Part shown: positions 47,981 through 57,500 of the stretch, one piece after another
Layout: each line of letters starts with the position of its first letter
Numbering within the stretch: the stretch's first letter is position 1
Source: Fidelibacterota bacterium
Lineage (GTDB): Bacteria > Fidelibacterota > UBA8477 > JABMPR01
Length of the DNA: 64,000 nucleotides
Assembly (NCBI GenBank): GCA_021734325.1
Contig: JAIPJF010000004.1
Span: 104,052-168,051 of the forward strand
Direction of reading: 5' to 3'
Notes under the pieces: generated by a model
Told to the model about the DNA's origin: nothing
Databases searched by the model: none
The model's input: only the letters and a program-made list of their open reading frames with translations
Made by a program: the position numbers and the translations under genes

Positions 47981-49348
47981 ATGAAGATTATTAAGCCCTT
48001 ACTGATAGTAATACTTGTTGGAGCCGGACTGGCCCTAAATGCCCAGACCTCACTTAATTTTTCGCGCCCAGGCTCGATGATGCATATCCCAACATCAAGC
48101 TTATACAGCGAACCCTATTTATTGCGGATCGGTGTCGCCGGTCAATCAACGATGCAGATTTTTGACACAGCACTCTGGAACAAAGGTGCTTTTCTGGAAA
48201 CAGACATAACCAGAGATTTTCGACTGGGAGTCTCAGCCATTCAATCCGGTTCAGATAATAATCAGGCTGAACTGGCCCTTCATATCCAAAACCGTTTGCT
48301 CACCTATGGCGAAACGGCAGTGGGTATTGGTGTTAATGATATTAGCTTTACAACGGGTAGTTCCGATTCAACCAACTTACAGGAGCGGGTCCAAAATTTA
48401 TCCTACTATATGTTGCTCACCCGGGAGAACAACTTTTCAAATTATAGCCTGAAAACATATCTCGGTGTTGGATCAGGCCGCTATGGATCAAACTATGGCA
48501 AATACGACCTGGACACATTGACCTCTCCTGGCGACACACTCAGGGTGGCCAAGGATAACAGTATCGGTTTCTTTCTTGGAGTGCTCTTAAATACAAATAT
48601 CATGGCAGATCGCGGCGGTCTGGATTTCATTATGGAATTTGATGGTTCTGGCCTGAACACGGGTGTTAAGATCCCCCTGACCCAGGAATACAAGATCACC
48701 CTTGGACTGTCCAACGTTCAGAACCTGCCCTATCTCGGTGAAGATCATGAAAACCCACCTGGTTTCGGTTTGGGCGTCGACTATTATCTACCCCGGGTGA
48801 AATCATCTGCCACAAAACAACGGGGCGGCATCAAGATCGCCGGTGTTGTAACTGAGGATGGCGTTCCCATGCGAACCGTTATTGATTCAAGCTGGCACAA
48901 GGCCCAGGAACAACAATTGCTCATTCTGAGAGATTCGCTGAGAATGACCGCCATCGAGATCGAACACCTGAACCGAATGGTTGAACAGCTTGAACAGCGC
49001 AATCAGGTCCTCGAGGATTCTGTTGCCTCGCTCCAGCTGGCCCGTCACGTTTCAGACGCTCAGATCAATCAGGCCTTAAAACATTTATCCCGTTCATTAC
49101 GCTTATTTTATAATGAAGAATATGAAGATGCCCTGATTGAGATCAATGAGGCACTTGAGTATAATCCGAATCTTGCTTTGGCCTATGCCAGACGAGGTTC
49201 CATCTACTATAAATTGAACCAGATAGATCGGGCAACGATCAACTGGAATATTGCCCTGCAGATCGATCCTGGATATGATGAAGTGCGTAATATTTTGCGG
49301 GCACTGAATGAGAACCGACTGCGATCGGCAGTTTCGATAAAGGAATAA
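47981..49348 (+). CDS. Outer-membrane-like beta protein with C-terminal coiled coil and TPRs
   Basis: The 455-residue protein has a signal peptide (LLIVILVGAGLALNAQ). Residues about 25-275 are rich in amphipathic strands (LRIGVAGQSTMQIF, FRLGVSAIQ, YKITLGLSNVQ, GLGVDYYLPR) and look like an outer-membrane barrel. Residues about 305-355 form a coiled coil, and 365-440 form two TPRs (LSRSLRLFYNEEYEDALIEI, ALAYARRGSIYYKLNQIDRA). A barrel joined to a periplasmic TPR arm would place it between the outer membrane and the MotAB complex encoded 12 bases downstream. I recognise no family for the whole. Confidence 0.65.
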   Translation: MKIIKPLLIVILVGAGLALNAQTSLNFSRPGSMMHIPTSSLYSEPYLLRIGVAGQSTMQIFDTALWNKGAFLETDITRDFRLGVSAIQSGSDNNQAELALHIQNRLLTYGETAVGIGVNDISFTTGSSDSTNLQERVQNLSYYMLLTRENNFSNYSLKTYLGVGSGRYGSNYGKYDLDTLTSPGDTLRVAKDNSIGFFLGVLLNTNIMADRGGLDFIMEFDGSGLNTGVKIPLTQEYKITLGLSNVQNLPYLGEDHENPPGFGLGVDYYLPRVKSSATKQRGGIKIAGVVTEDGVPMRTVIDSSWHKAQEQQLLILRDSLRMTAIEIEHLNRMVEQLEQRNQVLEDSVASLQLARHVSDAQINQALKHLSRSLRLFYNEEYEDALIEINEALEYNPNLALAYARRGSIYYKLNQIDRATINWNIALQIDPGYDEVRNILRALNENRLRSAVSIKE

Positions 49349-49360
49349 GAGGACTTACTT

Positions 49361-50167
49361 ATGGATTTTGCAACCATCATAGGCTTATTATTCGGGTCAG
49401 GTTTGATCGGATATGCTGTATACGGGGTGTCATCTGCCCTGCCGAATGGAGTTATGACTTTTGTTGATCTCCAGTCTCTCATGATCGTTTTGGGCGGTAC
49501 AATCGCAGCTACAGCTATGGCTTTCCCTGTGAAAGAGGTCTTGTCGCTTTACACAAACCTGTGGGCTGTGTTCAAAGGTGAGAAACATGAGGATTCGGAT
49601 ACACTGAGAGAGCTGGTCGAGTTGGCTGGTGTCGCCAGAAAAGGTACCGCTGATCTCGAGAAGGCCGTTGGTGGTATCAAGGACTGGTTCCTAAAGGACG
49701 GTATCCAGATGATCGTAGATGGTCTTCCCGAAGAGGATATCCGCAACATCATGGAGACACGGGTTGTAAACCGGGAACTGCGTGAAGATGCCGAAGCAAA
49801 TGTTTTCAAGACCATGGGTATCTTTTCGCCTGCTTTTGGTATGGTTGGAACCCTTGTCGGTCTGGTTGCCATGTTATTTGCCATGGGTGCACCAAGTGAT
49901 GGCGGTGGTGGAGATGCCGATCCGGCTGCTAAACTGGGACAGGCCATGGGTGTTGCCCTGATCACAACCTTTTATGGGGCTCTCTTTGCAAATCTGTTCT
50001 TTTTACCGGTCGCTGCAAAATTGCGATCACGAATCGACAAAAGAAATATTACCCAGAACATGATCATCGATGGTGTTGTCATGCTGAAGGTCAAAAAGCA
50101 TCCCATTCTGGTCCGGGAATTCCTGAATTCATATCTGGCTCCCCGCGATAGGGTATACGAGGACTAA
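49361..50167 (+). CDS. motA: MotA-family stator subunit
   Basis: This 268-residue protein has four membrane segments: about residues 4-24, 38-58, 153-175 and 195-218. The prolines that define the MotA family are P157 (IFSPAFGMVGTLVGL) and P216 (LFFLPVAAKL). The cytoplasmic loop includes VARKGTADLEKA, whose arginine and glutamate correspond to the charged residues that contact FliG. A glycine- and aspartate-rich insertion (APSDGGGGDADPA) lies between segments 3 and 4. It forms the ion channel with MotB, which starts five bases downstream. Similarity is closest to the PomA-like sodium type, by eye. Confidence 0.9.
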   Translation: MDFATIIGLLFGSGLIGYAVYGVSSALPNGVMTFVDLQSLMIVLGGTIAATAMAFPVKEVLSLYTNLWAVFKGEKHEDSDTLRELVELAGVARKGTADLEKAVGGIKDWFLKDGIQMIVDGLPEEDIRNIMETRVVNRELREDAEANVFKTMGIFSPAFGMVGTLVGLVAMLFAMGAPSDGGGGDADPAAKLGQAMGVALITTFYGALFANLFFLPVAAKLRSRIDKRNITQNMIIDGVVMLKVKKHPILVREFLNSYLAPRDRVYED

Positions 50168-50172
50168 TCAAA

Positions 50173-50817
50173 GTGGCCGTCGCACCAAAGAATAAAGCCC
50201 AACAGTCGGATGATGCCGGTTGGCTCACCACGTTTGCCGATATGATGACCTTGCTCATGACCTTTTTTGTGCTGCTTTTTGCAATGTCAACCATTGACCC
50301 GGTCAAGCTGGAGCAATTTGGTCAATCCGTTGGACAGCATGAAGGGTCAGTTAAAAAGAATAAAAAAGTATCCTTGTCCCAGATAAATAAAGAAGTAAAA
50401 AAATTGGTTGTGGATGAAAAATTGCAACAACAGGTCAAAGTTCGCATGGATGCCCGGGGGGTAACCCTCGAGATTGCCAGTGACCTGGCTTTTGAAGTCG
50501 GGAGCGCAACACGATCTCCTAAAATTGAAGCATTTTTAATTAAAATGGTCGGAACAATGAAAAAGGCCACCTATGCGATCGCTGTTGAAGGACACACTGA
50601 CAATGTCCCTATTCGCTCTGGCGTCTTTCCGTCCAACTGGGAGCTATCAGCAGCTCGTGCCAGTGCTGTTATTAGATTTTTAACTTCTCAGGGCGTTGCC
50701 CCTGACAAGTTTAGGGCAATCGGCTTTGGCGACACGGCCCCAAAGGTTGCTAATGATACGCCGGAAAACCGAGCAAAGAACCGGCGCGTTGACATAACAT
50801 TTCTAACGATTGGTTAG
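50173..50817 (+). CDS. motB: MotB-family stator subunit with OmpA domain
   Basis: This 214-residue protein starts with GTG at 50173. WLTTFADMMTLLMTFFVLLF is the single membrane segment with the ion-binding aspartate D23. The C-terminal OmpA-like domain binds peptidoglycan: EGHTDNVPIRSGVFPSNWEL, SAARASAVIRFL and NRAKNRRVDITFL. The linker with the plug region is short and basic. It is five bases after motA. Confidence 0.9.
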   Translation: MAVAPKNKAQQSDDAGWLTTFADMMTLLMTFFVLLFAMSTIDPVKLEQFGQSVGQHEGSVKKNKKVSLSQINKEVKKLVVDEKLQQQVKVRMDARGVTLEIASDLAFEVGSATRSPKIEAFLIKMVGTMKKATYAIAVEGHTDNVPIRSGVFPSNWELSAARASAVIRFLTSQGVAPDKFRAIGFGDTAPKVANDTPENRAKNRRVDITFLTIG

Positions 50818-50849
50818 AGTAAACCAGCGTTGGAAACGAGGAGAAGCTT

Positions 50850-52727
50850 ATGAAGTATCCGAAACTAAAACACATTATGGCAGGGATTGTTTTAATCTCA
50901 CTGATGCTTATATCTCAGGTATTCGCCTTCCAGGACACCAATCAAGATGTCCTCTCACAAAAAATATTGTTGGAAAACACCATCAATCAGCGAGTAAGCG
51001 ATGCAGTTTATCGTATCCTGCGTCATGAGAACTTTATTGTGAATGTCAATGTGGTGATGGAGTCTACACCGAAGCAGAAATATACAACAACATATGAAAC
51101 ACCTGGTGCAAAACAGGACGCCGAAAACAAGGAGGCAAATGCCTTATCAAAAAGTGCGGCTGGTGGAACAGCTGCTCCCGGAAGTGCTCAGGATAATGCC
51201 AGTGGTGTAACTGAACAGAAGAAAAAGACCGTTCTAAAGAAAAGACCCATCAAATCATCGATTCCCTCGGATATCCCCGGTTTTCCAGGTATTCAATCCC
51301 CTGGTTTTGAGCTCTATGAGGAAGAAGTCCTGGCGGATGAGGAGAAAACAGACGACGTGATCTATGCCGCTGCTGAAGATCTTGACCGTGTTGCCCCAAT
51401 GAATGATGGTGCAATTGACACATCCGTTGCTGCCGAAGCCATTCTTTCCCTTGATGAAAACGAGGTCATTACTGAAGAGGGCGTGGAATCAACCCCTGCC
51501 AGCACCCAGGGTCAAGCATTGGTCGATTATGCTGAACCAGAGTCACCCACCATGGCCAGACATACGGTTGCCAGTACGACCGGACCTTCATTAAGCGTCA
51601 AGAAAATGGAATTGACCATTATCCTTGAGGATCCTGTCTCCCCCAAAATTATTGAAAACATTCGTACCATTGCCATGGTCGCCTCTCATTTCAACAGAGA
51701 CCGGGGTGACAAACTTCAGGTGATGACCGCTGATTTTCAGGGTGGTAAAAACCAGAAACCTGATACAGAACAGATCCTTCTCAAATCAATTGCTGAGAAG
51801 ATGACTGCGATTGAGGCCCGGCAGAAAGAAGAGACCGAGAATAGTCGGATCAAAGAACTCGAGGCAGAAAAAGCCCGTTTCGAGCAGGAGCAGATCAACA
51901 AGGATGCTCAGAATGCCGAGTTGATCCGATTACGGGAACAAGAATTGGAAAAACAGCGCGTCCATGAGGCCGAACTTGCCAGGATTCGCCAGCAGGAAGA
52001 AGATCGGATAGCCCAGCGCGAGGAAGAACTACGGAATCTTCGTGAGCAGGAAGAAAATCGTTTGGCAGAAGAGCGCCGCCAAATGTTTGAAGCGAGACAG
52101 GAACAGGCCAGAAAGAGCATGCGGGAAGATTCACTCCGCCTGGCACTGCTTACCGAACAACTGGAGGACCTCAAACATCAACTCTCCGCTGTGGACATGG
52201 AAGAGGAGCAGCGCCTCAAACTTGAATTGGAAAAAAAGCGCAGAGAGGCAGAAAAATCGGCCATTCACGATCGTGAAGAAAAACTTAAACTACAGATGGA
52301 GGAGCTGGAGAATCAGCGCCTCCAGGCTTCAGTGATCCCTGAAAACGAGAACGATCTTCTACCCCTGCTTTTGATCGGTGGAGCAGTCCTTGTTGCCCTG
52401 GCCATCCTGCTTGGTGCCATGATGGGTGGTCGTCGCCGTGCACCTGCAGCTGCGTTGGCACAGGATGATATGAAACCACCAGTTCCCACGCCCGCTCCAG
52501 CTCGCGAAGAAGTAGAAGAAGAGCCTGAGGAAGAAATTAATCATGAGCTGATCAATGAAGTGGATAGTATTAAGAAGTCTGTTGTATCCCTTGCCGTAAG
52601 CAAACCGGGGTCCGCTTCAAATATTGTCAAGGAATGGCTGAAAGATGCCGGCGAACCTGAAGGGGCTGAAGGGGAAGCTGTCGAGGAAGAAGCATCAAAT
52701 GGCAAAAACAAAAAGAAGGGGAAATAA
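50850..52727 (+). CDS. Reduced FliF-like protein (periplasmic collar domain, coiled coil, one membrane span, FliG-binding tail)
   Basis: The 625-residue protein begins with a signal or anchor segment (GIVLISLMLISQVFAFQ). ILLENTINQRVSDAVYRILR and FIVNVNVVMES followed by YTTTYETPG correspond to the middle FliF segment; SVKKMELTIILEDPVSPKII and FNRDRGDKLQVMTADF match the YscJ/FliF C-terminal domain. A long charged coiled coil (about 305-500) follows, then a membrane span (LLPLLLIGGAVLVALAILLG, about 503-525). The cytoplasmic tail has KKSVVSLAVSKPG and NIVKEWLKDAG, which look like the FliF tail that binds FliG. The N-terminal ring-forming RBM1/RBM2 domains of true FliF are not seen. The next gene is FliG-like, two bases away. 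Confidence 0.7.
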   Translation: MKYPKLKHIMAGIVLISLMLISQVFAFQDTNQDVLSQKILLENTINQRVSDAVYRILRHENFIVNVNVVMESTPKQKYTTTYETPGAKQDAENKEANALSKSAAGGTAAPGSAQDNASGVTEQKKKTVLKKRPIKSSIPSDIPGFPGIQSPGFELYEEEVLADEEKTDDVIYAAAEDLDRVAPMNDGAIDTSVAAEAILSLDENEVITEEGVESTPASTQGQALVDYAEPESPTMARHTVASTTGPSLSVKKMELTIILEDPVSPKIIENIRTIAMVASHFNRDRGDKLQVMTADFQGGKNQKPDTEQILLKSIAEKMTAIEARQKEETENSRIKELEAEKARFEQEQINKDAQNAELIRLREQELEKQRVHEAELARIRQQEEDRIAQREEELRNLREQEENRLAEERRQMFEARQEQARKSMREDSLRLALLTEQLEDLKHQLSAVDMEEEQRLKLELEKKRREAEKSAIHDREEKLKLQMEELENQRLQASVIPENENDLLPLLLIGGAVLVALAILLGAMMGGRRRAPAAALAQDDMKPPVPTPAPAREEVEEEPEEEINHELINEVDSIKKSVVSLAVSKPGSASNIVKEWLKDAGEPEGAEGEAVEEEASNGKNKKKGK

Positions 52728-52729
52728 TC

Positions 52730-53659
52730 ATGGCTGATCAAAAAAAATTGGCCGGAATTGATAAGGCGGCCATCCTCTTTGATGTTCTTGGAGCACGCCT
52801 GGCCGGGCAGCTATTTCCAAGTCTCAATGAAGAAGAGATCATTGCTGTTCGCCAGAGGATTCCTCAGATCAAAAATGCGCCCTTTGAAGCCAAAAAAGCA
52901 GTTCTCGAAGAGTTTTATTTTTCCTTCATGTCCAAGAAGTTCGCTGCCGAATCAAAAGAATCTACTTCCCAGCCATTTGCATTTTTAGATGGCATGTCAG
53001 AGGTTCACCTGGCCTATCTCATCCGATCCGAGCCAACCCGCTCCATTTCCATTCTCCTTGCCCAGCTTCCTTTGGAAATGCAGGGTAAATTACTACAGAG
53101 ATTGCCCACTGAGATCAGAACGGAAGCAATGGTAGATATGGGGAAAATCAAGGATGTACCGCTGCAGGCGGTCTTGGAAGTTGCCTCTGAATTCAGGGAA
53201 AAATCAAAACTGATCCCCTCTCAGGCTGAGTACCAGGAAGGCGGTGGCAAAGCCATGGCCGGATTACTTGCCACGATGGATGTCAAAGAGCAACAACAGT
53301 TCCTGGATTATTTGTCACAGGAAGATCCGGAGCTGGCCCAGGAGGTCAAAAAACATCACTTCACCTTTGAGAATGTTTCAACCCTTCCTGATGGACTGAT
53401 CCGCGATGTTTTCAATAGTCTGGATCTGGATGATGTTGCTTTGGCTCTGAAGGGACAAGAACAGGAATTAATAGACCGTGTTTTGGAAAGTCTGCCTCAA
53501 AAGAAGCAGGCGATGTACGAACCAAAAGAAGGCCCGGTTTCTCGTAAGCAAGTGGAGGCAGCACAGAAGAAGGTGGTTGAATATATCCTTCAGATGGACG
53601 CTGACCCGACAAATGAGTTCAGTATCGAAGCGTATGCAGAAGCTGATTTTATCGAATAG
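52730..53659 (+). CDS. FliG-like rotor protein
   Basis: The 309-residue protein follows FliG along its length. N-domain: IDKAAILFDVLGARLAGQLF, LNEEEIIAVRQRIPQI and FEAKKAVLEEFY. Middle domain: SEVHLAYLIRSEPTRSISIL, where the EHPQ motif is changed, then LAQLPLEMQGKLLQRLPTEI and GGGKAMAGLLATMD. C-domain: LSQEDPELAQEVKKHHFTFE, LPDGLIRDVFNSLDLDDVAL in place of the torque helix, and GPVSRKQVEAAQKKVVEYI. The altered EHPQ site, used in flagella to bind FliM, fits the absence of FliM. It follows the FliF-like gene by two bases. Confidence 0.82.
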   Translation: MADQKKLAGIDKAAILFDVLGARLAGQLFPSLNEEEIIAVRQRIPQIKNAPFEAKKAVLEEFYFSFMSKKFAAESKESTSQPFAFLDGMSEVHLAYLIRSEPTRSISILLAQLPLEMQGKLLQRLPTEIRTEAMVDMGKIKDVPLQAVLEVASEFREKSKLIPSQAEYQEGGGKAMAGLLATMDVKEQQQFLDYLSQEDPELAQEVKKHHFTFENVSTLPDGLIRDVFNSLDLDDVALALKGQEQELIDRVLESLPQKKQAMYEPKEGPVSRKQVEAAQKKVVEYILQMDADPTNEFSIEAYAEADFIE

Positions 53660-53702
53660 ATGCTGAAAAAAGATATCTCCGCTGTCCTGCACTAGCGAGA
53701 TG

Positions 53703-53747
53703 GGAGGGGAGGCGTCCGCCCGGACTGTCCTCCCCTCCGCTGTTTTT
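53703..53747 (+). terminator. Strong Rho-independent terminator of the motor operon
   Basis: GGAGGGGAGG (53703-53712) and CCTCCCCTCC (53729-53738) form a perfect 10-base GC stem with a 16-base loop, followed by GCTGTTTTT. It lies 44 bases after the FliG-like stop and before the convergent upp gene. Confidence 0.9.
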
Positions 53748-53763
53748 GGGCTAAGCCAGAGGC

Positions 53764-54393
53764 TCAGGTACCAAAATATCGATCACCGGCATCCCCTAGA
53801 CCGGGGACTATATATCCAGACTCATTCAAGTGTTCGTCTATTGAGGCTGTAAAAATGGATACATCCGGGTGTTTTGCAAAGACTTCTTTTATACCCTCCG
53901 GGGCTGAGATCAGGGTCAGGAGTTTGATGTCAGTCGCATGCTGTTCTTTTAACAGGTCAATAGCTGCAATGCAACTCCCCCCCGTCGCCAGCATGGGATC
54001 TACAATAAAACAGGTGCTGGTCTGTTTGGAAAAATCCGGCAGGTTTTTGTAGTAATGCTGTGGAAGCAGGCTGTCTTCATCCCGGTAAAGACCAATAAAA
54101 CCAACATGGGCAGAGGGAATAAGCTCAAGGGCGACATCTACCATGGCCAAACCAGCGCGCAGGACCGGAACAAACCAGATATCGTCTGCTAATATTTGCT
54201 CCTGTGTCCTTTTTAAGGGGGTTTCAATCACTTGTTCAACTGTGCGCAGGGATTCGGTGGCGGAGATCAGGACAAAACGACTCAAGCTGTGAGCGGCTTC
54301 TCTAAAGTGTTGACTGTCAGTGTCTTTGTTTCTGAGTATTGCAAGGTTGTGCGAGACGAGAGGATGGGATTTCAACTCAGTTATTTGAGACAA
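53764..54393 (-). CDS. upp: Uracil phosphoribosyltransferase
   Basis: This 209-residue protein has the PRPP-binding loop VDPMLATGGSCIAAIDLLKE, FVPVLRAGLAMVDVALELIP upstream and the uracil-specific C-terminus GDAGDRYFGT. It makes UMP from uracil and PRPP. The length is that of the family. It converges on the motor operon terminator. Confidence 0.95.
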   Translation of the reverse strand: MSQITELKSHPLVSHNLAILRNKDTDSQHFREAAHSLSRFVLISATESLRTVEQVIETPLKRTQEQILADDIWFVPVLRAGLAMVDVALELIPSAHVGFIGLYRDEDSLLPQHYYKNLPDFSKQTSTCFIVDPMLATGGSCIAAIDLLKEQHATDIKLLTLISAPEGIKEVFAKHPDVSIFTASIDEHLNESGYIVPGLGDAGDRYFGT

Positions 54394-54527
54394 TAAATAC
54401 TCCGCGATTTTGGTTTTAATCTGCTTGTTCTAAAAGTAATCCGTATCAGAAAAAAATCTATGCCTATTCTTCTGCGGGTTCAAATGATATCACGAATCAC
54501 CGTGCCGCTATCGAATTTTTGGAATAA

Positions 54528-57500
54528 TTAATATTTTCGCTTCGATTTATGCTCCAGTTTCAGATCCTGCAGCTGTTGCGCCTTAGGTCTGATCACCAGA
54601 TTGATACCACCCCAACGACCCATCGGGGTCCAGTTCATTGAAAGGGTCCAGCAGTGCAGGTCCCGGGTAACACCCACTGAACCACTGGTGAGTTTTTGCT
54701 CGATGAGGTCAAATCTGGGGTTATAGGTAAGGCCCCAGTTTTCAGAAAGATTGAATTTTAAGGTGGTGTTCAGGTTAAAAGTCTGCTTCACCTTTTCAAG
54801 GGGATTCAGATGAGAATAGGAATAGCTGAAATTAAAATTGGCAGTCCAGGCCGATTTGTTGCCCGAACCTCTTCTGGTCGTGAGCAACTCGTCCCTGAGA
54901 AGCAGGGCGCTGGAATCCAGAACCGTACTGTCTTCCATCGCGGGTCCGAGGCGATCTGATCTTAACCCGCCAGGAGCTTTTCCGTTAAGGTGAAAACCAA
55001 AACTAAAACTGGCATTGGTCATTCTGGGGCTGCGATATTTATTGATCTTTCTGGTCCCGGTGGAATCTCTTTCATAAATCTCAAATGTCGCTCTTGGACT
55101 TAAACTGAAGCTCTTTCCCAGATTGACTTTAAAATTATTGCTGATATCTGAGGCCTTCAGGGAGTCTGCCTTAAAGTCATAAGCACCGCTCAAGGTCCAG
55201 GTAAAAAACTGGGCTTTTGATTCCACGTCCTTCCTGAAAAGTTTATAATCGAATACATTGTTTAAACTATAGCTCATACTTAAAGCGTCTCGTTGCGGTG
55301 TCGCTCCCAGATCACTGCCAACGAAGCGGTCAAACACATGTTCGCCACCTGATGTATCTTCCAGGGTTTTTGTGTAACCCCAGAACTCAGTTGAGAAATC
55401 AGGCGTATATTTTAGTGAAACAGATGGTGTCATCGTATGCCGGATGGATTGCAGCGGGCCGAGATGAACGGGGAAAATCCCATATAATTTGGTGTTCAGA
55501 CTGGCACTGGTGCTATAGGTTCCCCGCCGGATAAAACCCTCAACCTCATTGGTCTTCAGGTTCCCACTGCTATCCAGCAGGACCCGGCCATCGGAATTCA
55601 ATTCCGGATCCAGATAGTTGAAGCCCCAGACTTCATTATAACTGATGGACCCGACGAGCTTCAAGACCTTCAGCACCTGTGTGTTTCCAGACAGGCTGGT
55701 ATTGTGGGTCCATTTCCGATTTGAATCTTTTTCCTCGTCCCACAGAAGACTATCGCTGGCTGCCGTATCAGGGTTCACGTAGGACAAGTAATTGGTTGTC
55801 GTACGATTGTTAAAATTATTGCTGTAGCTCCAGCGAAAAGTGTTATACCATTTGGAATCATTTCCCGTGGTCGTGATGAGCGGCGTTGAGCTGCGACTAA
55901 ACCTGAAGGATGGAAAGGCCAGGGTTGGACCCGTCAGTTTTATTCCGGCAGATTCAGGAGCCTCACCGACGCGTCGGGTCACCTGAAGGTTCTCATCATA
56001 AGTTCCTCCAAGGCTCATGCTGCTTTTGATCGACTCAAAAGATTTATTGATACTGATACCAGAATGTAGTTTTGTATTGGTTCGATCTGCCTGTTCACTA
56101 CTGTAGGTCCGATCAAAATTTGCATCACCGGAAAGATTCCCTTCAGCGCGAATGGTAAAACTGGGATTGATGGTCTGGTTGTGGGAGAAATTTAACTTCC
56201 ATTTCCAGTCAGCAGGCTGCCCCAGCGTGTCACGATCTGAGGCCATGGATGCATCGATGCGACCGTCTATCCGGTAGCGTTTCTTATATCTTAAAACACT
56301 CCGCAGTTTAAACTCCTCCCGTTGATCCCAGAAGTCTCCCGTCAGTTTAAAGTCTGAATAATCATTGATCGCCCAATAGTATCCGAAATCCTTTATGGCG
56401 CGACCTCCATTATTGGGACGATAATCATAGGAGGGTAACAGGAATCCGGAGGAGCGTCCTTTCTGCTGTGGAAAAACAGCAAAGGGCAATGCCAGAAGCG
56501 GGATGTCTGCAATATACAGGACCACCGGTTTGGCGATAATGATCTTGTCGGTGAGGAGCTTCATCTGTTTGCTGTAAAAATAGAAATGGGGCTGTTCATC
56601 CAGGGAGCAGGTGGTGTAATAGCCATCTGCCATCAGGAAAACATCTTCATTTACCCGGGTCACCTCTTCGCCAAAATAATTCCCGTCGTCCAGTTTGGTA
56701 CGACCGGCGACAACGGTTCCCCGTTCGCTTTGCAGATCATAGACCATGACCCGGCCATGAAAGTCCTCCTGTCCCGTCTGTCTGAGTACGGGCAGATCTT
56801 CTGCTCCGACGGTATCGACAAGACTTCTGGCCCTTAACAGATTTTTGCGCCAGTACACACCGATCTGTCCGGCGCTCATGGACATGTCACCGTACTGAAT
56901 GCTGGCATTGGTCTGGAGCAGGGTGGTCTCCGTCTCCATGCTGTACTGAATCAACTCCGCTTGATAATTAATGGGGAAATTGACATCCGTGCTTTTGTCG
57001 GCTGGTTTAAACTTGCCCTGGGAGCCGCCGGTGACCTGAATGTTGGAGATGCTGGAGTCAGAGAGCAGGATGACCAGTGTATCGCCACTCACATTGTTGG
57101 AGCCTTTAAACTCTCCCTCCTCGATCACATTAAAAAAGGAGGTTGCCATTTCGATCAGGGTCACCACCCGGGGCTGACTGTCTTCAAACTCCACGGCCAT
57201 GACCTTGCCATCCAGCCAGTCCGTAAAGCTGGTGTCCCCCAATACTTTTTCCTGGGTGAAGTGTGGATCCCTGGGAACATAGATGGATGACAGCTCACCG
57301 TTTTTCAGATGGAGATTGAAGACCTCGCCGGTGAGGATGAATTCATTTTCCCTGAGCCGGGGATTATCCCGCATGATGGCCACTTCATCATCCTGCATGT
57401 AGACAGCCTGACCACAGGTGCCCACGGCTTCGGCACTATGGAGAACCACATCATGCCAGGCGAAGAAATAGCCTTCCTCCAGACTGAGACTGTCCGATTC

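Noticed and set aside
50173..53659. Zorya-type defence (ZorAB-like MotAB)
   Set aside because: ZorA has a long cytoplasmic tail and is followed by ZorC/ZorD or ZorE; here MotA is of normal length and the neighbours are FliF-like and FliG-like.
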